Below, piece by piece: positions 57,715-64,000 of a stretch of 64,000 nt of DNA. The notes under the pieces were generated by a model, which saw only the letters and a program-made list of their open reading frames with translations, did not search any database and was not told the origin of the DNA. The stretch lies in assembly GCA_000818945.1 (NCBI GenBank), contig KN805380.1, positions 661,332 to 725,331 on the forward strand. The letters are read 5' to 3'. Made by a program: the position numbers and the translations under genes. Within the stretch, counting starts at the first letter, position 1, and the number at the start of each line of letters is the position of its first letter. Source of the DNA: Schizochytrium sp. CCTCC M209059. Its lineage: Eukaryota > Sar > Bigyra > Thraustochytrida > Thraustochytriidae.

Positions 57715-58446
57715 ATGGCCAGATACGCGCACCTTGCGGCGCTCGTCCTGCTTGCGCTCGCGCAGGTGAAGACAGCGCAGGCCGGGTGCGACTCGCGCGG
57801 AGACGGCTCATTCGACTTTTTCATGATGGCCATCCAGTGGCCGCCCGAATTCGAGGTCCCAAGAGGCTGGTTCTCTTTGCATGGTCTGTGGCCTTCGCGC
57901 TTCGGCACGCAGACAGCGAACACGTACCCGTGCGAGTGCTCGTCTGAGGCTTTTGACAAGGACTCTCTTAGCGATGACGTGCAAATGGAAATGCGCAAGT
58001 TTTGGGGTACGCTCATTGGGCACAGCTCGAATGAGCACTTTTGGTCGCACGAGTGGTCCAAACATGGAACGTGCTCGGCCATGTCGCAACCCACGTACTT
58101 TAACAGCACCCTCGATGCGCGTGCAAGATATAATCCTCTACGCGCCTTTGAGGCAGCCGGGATCAAACCCTCTAATACGGACTCCTTTGACGCAGAGACG
58201 CTTGAGGCGGCATTTCAGGCCACCTACGGCGTCAAGCCGATGCTCGGGTGTCGCAATCGCAGTGGCCGCCAGCTCTTATCCGAGATGGGCCTTTGTCTTG
58301 ACAAATCGCTCGCAATCAGCGAGTGTCATTCCTCTGTGACGCGCATCCACGACGAGGTCAACAACTGCCATACGAGTCGACCCATCTGGTTTCTGCCCCC
58401 TTATTCTGTCCGCGATTCAGCTCCGATTGCTCAAGAAGAAGCCTAA
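57715..58446 (+). CDS. Secreted or lysosomal RNase T2 family ribonuclease
   Basis: A 243-aa protein with a signal peptide (residues 1-23, hydrophobic LAALVLLALAQ core). Both active-site segments of the T2 family are intact: 'FSLHGLWPS' (CAS I, His56) and 'SHEWSKHGTC' (CAS II, His112/Glu113/His117). Several Cys pairs fit the disulphides of the family, and 'FNSTLD' holds a glycosylation sequon. T2 enzymes cut single-stranded RNA through a 2',3'-cyclic phosphate and act outside the cell or in acidic vacuoles. Full catalytic residues and usual length argue for an active enzyme. The ATG at 57715 is preceded by GAAG and is the only start giving a signal peptide. Confidence 0.94.
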   Translation: MARYAHLAALVLLALAQVKTAQAGCDSRGDGSFDFFMMAIQWPPEFEVPRGWFSLHGLWPSRFGTQTANTYPCECSSEAFDKDSLSDDVQMEMRKFWGTLIGHSSNEHFWSHEWSKHGTCSAMSQPTYFNSTLDARARYNPLRAFEAAGIKPSNTDSFDAETLEAAFQATYGVKPMLGCRNRSGRQLLSEMGLCLDKSLAISECHSSVTRIHDEVNNCHTSRPIWFLPPYSVRDSAPIAQEEA

Positions 58447-58864
58447 CGTAAGGAGTGGGTTGCAGAAAAGAATGTCGCGGAAAAGGAAGACGTGCGCTTT
58501 TTTGCTCCGCGGGCTGTTTCCATGAATGCCTTTGAAACTGCGTTTCAAGGGGGGGGCGGCTTACTAAAACTCGTTGCAGTCGCGCGCGCGTCAAGGATAA
58601 GATAAGAAAAGGAATGTATGGTAACAAGAGATGGCCCAACTTTTTCAGCCTGCCTGCCTATACCTTCCTATCTGACAGTCAGTCTGTCTGCCCGTTTGTC
58701 AGTAAAGTCAGTGAGTCCCTAAGAAGAAAAGCGTCTTGCAGATACCTAGTTCGGACGTGTTGTCACGCGCCGAAAAGAAAAATCCCGGTCTCGTTGTCGT
58801 TTTTGTCAATGTGAAATAAACAAATCAATTTTTTGGCCTTGTACTACGCAATAAAAGTCCAAAT
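58447..58864. other. Convergent 3' gap, RNase T2 / ribose-5-phosphate isomerase
   Basis: A 418-base gap with no gene. AATAAA occurs at 58815-58820 and again at 58850-58855, close to the isomerase stop; they are in plus orientation and could end the RNase T2 transcript. CTGCCTGCC and CAGTCTGTCTG short repeats lie at 58650-58700. Confidence 0.45.
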
Positions 58865-59590
58865 CTAGGCCGAGAGACCGGCGTTGCGAGGCGTGCGCGT
58901 CGTCACGCTTCCGTCCTCCTGGCCGAAAAACACCTTGACGGCCATGCCGACAAAGAGACCGGTGCAGACAACTCCAGGAATGCCGTTCAGTTGGGCTTCG
59001 AGCGTGGCGGGGTCCTTGATCTGGCCAAAGTGAGCATCAATAATGAGGTTGCCATTATCCGTGACGCAAGGGCCAGCCTTGGCCTTGGCCATGCGCAGCG
59101 TCACTGTCTCGGCCGACATGGCCTTGAGCTTGGCCATAATGGGCACATACGCGATAGGGATGACCTCAATGGGGATGCCCTTGAGCCAGGCCTCGCCGAG
59201 TGCCTTGGAGTCCTTGCGAAAATCGGCGCAAATGACCAAGGTCTTGGCGCACGACGCCACGATCTTCTCCTGCGTCTGGCAGCCGCCGCCGCCCTTGATA
59301 AGGTTCAGGTCATCGTCGACCTCATCAGCGCCATCGATGGCCACGTCAAGCTGGGGATGGTTCTCCAAGTCGGAGAGCGGCAGGTTGTTCTCAGTGATGA
59401 GCTGCTTCGCCTGGAACGAGGTTGGCACGCAAACGACCTTGAGGCCCTCCTCCTTGACGCGCTCTGCGAGCCGCACAACGCCGTACGCAATGGTCGACCC
59501 GGACCCGATGCCCACGGCCATCCCGTCCTTGACGAACTCGTCTACGGCGGCACGCGCCGCGAGGTCCTTGGCCTTCTCCACGCCCGCCAT
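58865..59590 (-). CDS. RPIA: Ribose-5-phosphate isomerase A
   Basis: Converts ribulose 5-phosphate to ribose 5-phosphate in the non-oxidative pentose phosphate pathway, in the cytosol. The 241-aa protein has the phosphate loop 'GIGSGST' (27-33), the catalytic 'DGADEVD' (86-92), 'KGGGG' (99-103) with the general base Glu108 in 'QEKIVA', and the C-terminal 'GLFVGMAVKVFFGQEDG'. Start MAGVEKAKD at 59590 gives the usual family length; the frame is open upstream into GC-rich low-complexity DNA with no family content. The gene is divergent from the BUD20-like gene. Confidence 0.95.
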   Translation of the reverse strand: MAGVEKAKDLAARAAVDEFVKDGMAVGIGSGSTIAYGVVRLAERVKEEGLKVVCVPTSFQAKQLITENNLPLSDLENHPQLDVAIDGADEVDDDLNLIKGGGGCQTQEKIVASCAKTLVICADFRKDSKALGEAWLKGIPIEVIPIAYVPIMAKLKAMSAETVTLRMAKAKAGPCVTDNGNLIIDAHFGQIKDPATLEAQLNGIPGVVCTGLFVGMAVKVFFGQEDGSVTTRTPRNAGLSA

Positions 59591-59840
59591 CTTCGCTTCT
59601 CCCAGTTCTTCTTCTCCGAGCGCCGCGTCGCCGTCTCTCCGCCCGCTCGCCGCAGCCTGAGCTCTCGCAACTCTGCTCTGCTCTTCTGCTGGGACGACTG
59701 CGCCAGCGATTCCGCTTCGCCACGGTGCCGCGCCCGCGCCCACTGTGCGGCGGCCCCATACTCCACTTTGTGCGCCGCGAATCTCCACTTGCGCGCGGCG
59801 GCCCAAGTCGGGCTCGCCGCAGCCAACCACGCGCCGCGGA

Positions 59841-59875
<35 letters not shown>

Positions 59876-60040
59876 GAGACAAAGCGGCGAGAGGGCAGGC
59901 AGTCCCGCGCTGCCGCCAGAACCAACCGCGCGGCTGGGCTGGCCCGGGACCGACTCCGGAGCTGGAGCGCGCACGGGCGGCCGGGCGGAGAAGACCAGGC
60001 GGGCAGGGCCAGTCGGCGGGCTGGGAGAGGGAGCACCAGG
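59591..60040. promoter_or_regulatory. Divergent promoter region, RPIA / BUD20-like gene
   Basis: 450 bases between two ATGs. GC-rich, with a GA/GACA run at 59840-59880. No copy of the AGGCCTA-type motif was found here, in contrast with most other gaps. Confidence 0.45.
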
Positions 60041-60538
60041 ATGGGCACCGGCAGCTATGGGCGCAAGAAGCGCGCCACGGCCAAGAAGAAGGGCTTCAAG
60101 AAGTATTTCCTCGCCACGAAGCACCGCACGAGGGACGTAGACCAGATCCAGGACGACATCGCCAAGGGAGGGGTCAACTTCGAGTACGACCCGGACCTTC
60201 CGGGCGGCGGCCAGTTCTACTGCGTCGAAACAGGTAGGCACTTCATCTCCGCCGCCGCTTTGGCCGCGCACAAAAAGACCAAGCCCTACAAGAAGCGTCT
60301 CAAGGAATTGGCCGAGGAACAGTACACGCAAGCCGAGGCTGAAGCAGGCGCAGGTATCATGAAGGAGAAACTCCCTCCCATCCGCCGTGACGCGGACGGT
60401 AACATCATCAACAATCCCACGTTTGTCCCCGGTGCCGAAATCGCCTCTTCTTCATCGTCGTCGGCGTCCGCCACGGCAGCAGCACAAGCAGCACCAGCGG
60501 CAGCACCAGCGCCTTCTGCGGCATCAGCATCCACATAG
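60041..60538 (+). CDS. BUD20: BUD20/ZNF593-like ribosome biogenesis protein with altered zinc finger
   Basis: A 165-aa protein. The family is recognised by 'KHRTRDVDQIQDDI' (residues 28-41), 'DLPGGGQFYC' and 'HKKTKPYKKRLKEL', and then 'YTQAEAEAGAG', all as in human ZNF593 and yeast Bud20, a shuttling factor of pre-60S export. The C2H2 spacing is exact (C61, position 64, H77, position 83), but position 64 is Thr instead of Cys and position 83 is Tyr instead of His, so the finger should not bind zinc in the normal way. The N-terminus is very basic. The C-terminal 25 residues are a Ser/Ala/Pro-rich tail. The start is the ATG at 60041, since the family begins at the basic block; the frame is open far upstream without similarity. 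Confidence 0.85.
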   Translation: MGTGSYGRKKRATAKKKGFKKYFLATKHRTRDVDQIQDDIAKGGVNFEYDPDLPGGGQFYCVETGRHFISAAALAAHKKTKPYKKRLKELAEEQYTQAEAEAGAGIMKEKLPPIRRDADGNIINNPTFVPGAEIASSSSSSASATAAAQAAPAAAPAPSAASAST

Positions 60539-60856
60539 GCGACATCATGGCTTTTTCTTAACTGCCTCTATTTGTGTACAAACTCGATTTGAACGTGTTA
60601 CGTTTTTCTTTTTCATAGCATCTTGCGTCGTTCATAGCCTCTTAGACGTCTTTCGCCATGCGCCGCGTGCTTGAATATCTCCCCCTTTACTTTTTCTTTT
60701 GTCCACCACGCATTCACGCGACGCATCGCATTGCGCCGTATTGGATCCTTTTTATCTTGCGTTGCCAAGCAAAAGAAGCATCTTGGTTCCTTCCGAGTCG
60801 ACTGACATTGGACTGCCGCACCAGCTTCATTGGCTTGGCGATGTGACATTCACCTT
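60539..60856. other. Convergent 3' gap, BUD20-like / GRAM protein
   Basis: 318 bases, no gene. Pyrimidine-rich stretches such as TTTTTCTTTTTC at 60603-60615. Both flanking genes end into this gap. Confidence 0.5.
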
Positions 60857-63625
60857 CTAAAACGCTTCCTCGTCGTCGTTGAGGAAAGTGCTTGCCATCA
60901 TTCTCTGCAGGTCGGCGCCCGAATCATCCGAAGGTTCCGTCGGCGGTGTCCCGAGGCCACTGCTGCCAGCGGCAGTTCCCGCCCCGACATGATGACTACT
61001 CTCGCTTGCTTGAGAGTCTGCACTGCGGCGGCGATGAAGGCCCGGGCGCACGTCAGCCCCGGACGATCTCCGCGACAGTTCACCACCTCCCGTGCGCTGG
61101 GCCTCCGAGTCGCTTGTTTTCGATTCATGCGAGGACCGTCGTTGACGCTCTGCGGCACTTGCGCGACGCATCACCTCAATCTGCTGCAGGAGAGCGAGGA
61201 CACGATCGCAGTCGACCTTGCTGCTCATGAGGAAGCGAATCGATGCCCCAGTTGACAAAACCTGAATTACGAGCGCAGCCGCGCCGACGATTGTGGCCGC
61301 CCCCGTGGCCTGGGCACCTCCGTACGAGGCAACATCGGTCAGGGGAACAGCCAGAGATCGCTTGAATCCGAGCACACGCGACCTAAAGAGGATATGGTCG
61401 TAGGTGACAGAGAGCTTCCCGGGTCGTCGCTCAAAGATACAGGATACATGGCCCAAGACAACACTTGGGCTGATGTTCATCTCATTGCACAGCACAAGGG
61501 TGTCGCGCGACGTTCGCGCCACCTCACTGTCGCGGAGGCGTTGAATCAGTAGAGTCTTGTTTCGCGCACAAACGTCTCGTCGCATCTCCAGCTGCCGTTC
61601 TTTACGCGCCACACGGGCGCTCACCTCGCGCGACCATTCCCGCGATAAGCTTGAACGAAGTGCAACGTCTTCGGCTTCAGCTCCTGCACGCTCATCGTCT
61701 GTGTCGCTGCTGCCATCCGCGTGCATCTTCTCACGATCTCCCATGGACCCGATGGTCTCTTCTTGCCCACCATCGTCGTCGTCTTCGTATGTCAGCGGAA
61801 GCTGCGAAACAAAGGGGGGGCGCTCAAGCTCTGGAATTTGCACTCCGAAGGCCCTGTATTCTGCCTTGATGAGAGTCACAAGCTGCGCCGTCTGGAACTC
61901 GAGAGCAAGCATTTCCTTCTCTTGGGGACGCACAAGCGCGTGCAACTTGCGCTCAGCGCCAAGGCGCCAGGCCTCCTCGAGGTCTCGCACATAATCTGCG
62001 TGTAAGGAGGCTACCCCACTCGGAAGTCGCGTAATACCGCGCTGGATAAGACCTTTGAGGAGCGGCTCGGTTTCATGTTCCGCACCGCAAATGAAAATCC
62101 CACGTTGCTTGGTTTCCACCACTACACCAACAGCTGCGCTAGCGTATGGTTCGACTGACACCGAGCCGGCATCAGGCCTGTTTTGCACGCTTGACTCCTC
62201 ATTCAAGGGTCGCCCCGAGGAAGCTTTTAATTGCAAGGCATCAACGTGCTGAAGGGCGCGCTGCAGCTTGCCAAGGGAAAAGTTCATGGCCTTGGACACA
62301 AACTCACGCGGTTCGTCCCCAATCGATGGCGCTTGAAGCTGCAGAGGTTGACCCGATCCTGCTTTTGCTGCTGTTGCTGCTGTTGTTGTTGTTGTTGTTG
62401 TTGTCGATGACGATGATGTTGATGATGATGATGACGACGAGGAAAAAGAACCAATCGAATTAGGATTTGGCGAACCAGGCGGCGTAGTCCTTGCAGCGGT
62501 GTTGGCAGAGCTTGATAAGCGGTGTAACTCTTCCGGTGTTGGCGTGTAACTCGCGCGTAGTTGGCCCTCATCCCTCGCACGAACTTCGTACCCGTGATCA
62601 GAGAGGGCCTCGGCAATCTGTTCGAGCGCATCATTATTTGAAAGATCGACCCGAAGAGGAACAAAGAGACATGCATCGAGAAGAAAAAGGTCCCGCAATT
62701 GGACACCCGAACCAGAGCACACCAGCGTCACATCGTTCGCAAGGCGCTTGTGAACACGACAAAGCTCGTCTCTGACGGCCTGCTCAACGGCTTCGCGAGC
62801 ATGTCCTGCTGAGGCCTTTGACTCCGGAAGAGTCTCGCCTGTAAGAAGCGCCTCTGTCTCGGCCAGGAGCTCAGCCCCGTTTCTCTCTTCAGAGAGCGTG
62901 CTGTCTGCGCGCTCTTCGCGCACGTCGCCAGCATCGTCGGCTAGTTGCGACGAACTGGATGCTCCTACTACTGCTTTCAATGCGTTCTCCGGCCTCGAGT
63001 GGGCTTCCGAAACTGGGCTTTTTGTTGTCGTCATCGACGAGGACGACAAAGCCGGCGGTGTCGACGATGACGCCAATGTAGACGATTGCAGCGGCCGCAG
63101 AGATGATGATGTTAACGACTCTTCTGTCAATCCGGAAGGAGGAATAGGAGCAGCATCGGCAGCAGCAGCACGAGAGGAAGAAGGCGGAGAGGTCAAGCTG
63201 CTCGGCCTCGCGCCGGATGGGGGCTCTATTGCAAGGTCTCGGCTCGGCTCGGTTTCCGTGTCGTCGTCCTCGCTCCCAGCAAGAAGGGCTGCTGTTTGCG
63301 CCAGTAGCACGTCAGCGTCGCCTTCCTGCGAGTCTGGGTCTGGAGCTCCACCAGAATCATCTAGTCTAGCGCCCGGGCCTGTGTCCTTTGGATCTCCTCG
63401 TCCTCCATCTCCCCCTCTGCTTGTCGTGGTCGTCGTAGTCGACGAAGCTGGTTCTGCCGGTGCATTTTGCCGCTCTCGCTGCTCCTGTTGCTGCTTTTCG
63501 CTGTAGTCGTTGTCGTCGTCGTCGTCGTCGTTATCCATGAGAAGGCTGGCGGTTTCCGCGAGGATGGCCGCGCCGTGCTGCGCATCGTCTTCCTCCGTGC
63601 CAACGCGCGCGCTCGCCTCGTCCAT
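60857..63625 (-). CDS. GRAM-domain protein with repeated LLAETxALL motifs
   Basis: A 922-aa protein starting at the ATG at 63625. Residues 720-820 match a GRAM domain, a PH-like lipid-binding fold: 'FERRPGKLSVTYDHILFRSR', 'FKRSLAVPLTDVASYGG' and 'IRFLMSSKVDCDRVLALL'. A helical charged segment precedes it (residues 655-715, 'SREWSREVSARVARKERQLE'). The first 270 residues are disordered and carry three copies of a short acidic-flanked motif: 'AAILAETASLLMDN' (19-32), 'DVLLAQTAALLAGS' (105-118) and 'AELLAETEALLTGE' (251-264). Residues 300-360 and 430-620 look folded, with 'GIFICGAEHETEPLLKGLI' and a basic/acidic helix. A membrane-contact or trafficking role is suggested by the GRAM domain only. 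Confidence 0.78.
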   Translation of the reverse strand: MDEASARVGTEEDDAQHGAAILAETASLLMDNDDDDDDNDYSEKQQQEQRERQNAPAEPASSTTTTTTSRGGDGGRGDPKDTGPGARLDDSGGAPDPDSQEGDADVLLAQTAALLAGSEDDDTETEPSRDLAIEPPSGARPSSLTSPPSSSRAAAADAAPIPPSGLTEESLTSSSLRPLQSSTLASSSTPPALSSSSMTTTKSPVSEAHSRPENALKAVVGASSSSQLADDAGDVREERADSTLSEERNGAELLAETEALLTGETLPESKASAGHAREAVEQAVRDELCRVHKRLANDVTLVCSGSGVQLRDLFLLDACLFVPLRVDLSNNDALEQIAEALSDHGYEVRARDEGQLRASYTPTPEELHRLSSSANTAARTTPPGSPNPNSIGSFSSSSSSSSTSSSSTTTTTTTTAATAAKAGSGQPLQLQAPSIGDEPREFVSKAMNFSLGKLQRALQHVDALQLKASSGRPLNEESSVQNRPDAGSVSVEPYASAAVGVVVETKQRGIFICGAEHETEPLLKGLIQRGITRLPSGVASLHADYVRDLEEAWRLGAERKLHALVRPQEKEMLALEFQTAQLVTLIKAEYRAFGVQIPELERPPFVSQLPLTYEDDDDGGQEETIGSMGDREKMHADGSSDTDDERAGAEAEDVALRSSLSREWSREVSARVARKERQLEMRRDVCARNKTLLIQRLRDSEVARTSRDTLVLCNEMNISPSVVLGHVSCIFERRPGKLSVTYDHILFRSRVLGFKRSLAVPLTDVASYGGAQATGAATIVGAAALVIQVLSTGASIRFLMSSKVDCDRVLALLQQIEVMRRASAAERQRRSSHESKTSDSEAQRTGGGELSRRSSGADVRPGLHRRRSADSQASESSHHVGAGTAAGSSGLGTPPTEPSDDSGADLQRMMASTFLNDDEEAF
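62371..62405 (+). repeat. TGT/TTG triplet repeat in the GRAM gene
   Basis: A TGC/TGT/TTG triplet run that encodes a poly-Thr/Ser stretch on the minus strand (about residues 407-418). Confidence 0.85.
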
Positions 63626-63913
63626 GGTACCTCGACGCGCCTCTCAGAAGCTGGAATGCTTTTTTTTTAAACTTAAGCTTGATTTCATTATTTTTATTTG
63701 GCCTATCATACTCTCAGTGACTCTCGAAGTTCGAGGCGCCTTCTCGGGCCAACTATACTACGACGGACGTCCGACGATGGCAGCAAAAGCAAAACCAAGT
63801 GGACGGCAGTGAGCATAAGGTTTAGAGGACGCTCGAACACAAGCGAGGACCGCTTGTTTGCGCGGCAAAAGTACTTTGCAAGGTGCCAGCCAAGAATCTA
63901 GGCCTTAGCCAAG

Positions 63914-63941
63914 AAAGCAAGCAAGCAAGCAAGCAAGCAAA
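63914..63941 (+). repeat. AAGC tetranucleotide array
   Basis: Seven units of AGCA/AAGC. In plus orientation it could belong to the leader of a gene to the right, outside the window. Confidence 0.92.
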
Positions 63942-63966
63942 CGAACACACAACGCCACGAAGTTGT

Positions 63967-63999
63967 TTTGGTTTGGTTTGGTTTGGTTTGGTTTGGTTT
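63967..63999 (+). repeat. GGTTT pentanucleotide array
   Basis: Six GGTTT units; the array may continue beyond the window. It is not the TTAGGG-type telomere sequence. Confidence 0.9.
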
Positions 64000-64000
64000 A

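Larger units (their letters stand above)
63626..64000. promoter_or_regulatory. Upstream region of the GRAM gene, right window edge
   Basis: No gene. CTAGGCCTTAG at 63898-63908 is a copy of the recurring gap motif, 275 bases before the GRAM ATG. It is followed by an AAGC array (63914-63941) and a GGTTT pentanucleotide array (63967-63999). The window ends inside the latter. Confidence 0.45.

Noticed and set aside
57715..58446. RNase T2 as a horizontally acquired or secreted toxin gene
   Set aside because: T2 RNases are common housekeeping secreted or vacuolar enzymes in eukaryotes; nothing in base composition or context separates this one from its neighbours.
58991..60040. Extension of the BUD20-like frame upstream to 58991
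   Set aside because: This part is antisense to ribose-5-phosphate isomerase and the shared promoter; the family N-terminus starts at 60041.
63967..63999. GGTTT array as a telomere
   Set aside because: The unit is not a known telomere repeat of stramenopiles and only about six units are visible; more likely a microsatellite at the window edge.

Overview
The window is eukaryotic nuclear DNA from an intron-poor, GC-rich, gene-dense protist. Evidence: very long uninterrupted reading frames (one of 13.9 kb), ATGs in reasonable contexts without Shine-Dalgarno sites, one clear GT-AG intron, and eukaryote-only families (VPS13B, PP1, Rab escort protein, SLC12 transporter, STIL). Centriolar proteins imply a flagellated life stage. 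A plant-like SLC12 carrier, DHCR24 and this gene style together suggest a stramenopile, most plausibly a thraustochytrid/labyrinthulomycete. That assignment is inference.

Layout. 1-1050: 3' end of a Rab escort protein gene (+). 1895-2617: unknown basic protein (+). 3450-7142: cation-chloride cotransporter (+). 7403-8779: putative mitochondrial protein ending in a primase-type zinc ribbon (+). 9135-15038: giant SFI1-repeat protein with a GAF-like domain (+). 15158-18265: coiled-coil protein with a Tyr/His/Asp-rich repetitive tail (-). 18949-20220: choline/ethanolamine phosphotransferase (-). 21337-22482: two-exon PP1 catalytic subunit (-). 24676-26547: ER-lumenal protein of unknown function ending in KDEL (+). 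26772-30467: STIL-family centriole duplication protein (-). 30925-34692: protein that looks like a domesticated PiggyBac transposase with a C-terminal zinc ribbon and polyQ (+). 34671-38201: membrane-anchored DUF1769/PH-like/DUF547 protein (-), overlapping its convergent neighbour by 22 bp. 39545-53425: VPS13B-like lipid transfer protein (+). 53817-55577: DHCR24 sterol reductase (-), broken by a 53-bp tandem duplication. 57715-58446: secreted RNase T2 (+). 58865-59590: ribose-5-phosphate isomerase (-). 60041-60538: BUD20/ZNF593-like ribosome-biogenesis protein with two zinc ligands replaced (+). 60857-63625: GRAM-domain protein (-).

There is no operon logic; neighbours are mostly independent. 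Loose themes are membrane lipid and traffic (Rab escort, phosphotransferase, VPS13B, DHCR24, GRAM, DUF1769 protein) and centriole biology (SFI1-repeat and STIL proteins). Intergenic DNA is rich in tetranucleotide AAGC/GAGC repeats, and most gene-to-gene gaps carry a recurring palindromic motif of the AGGCCTA/CCTAGG/TAGTAC type that may be a core promoter or boundary element. No rRNA, tRNA, CRISPR array or intact mobile element was recognised.
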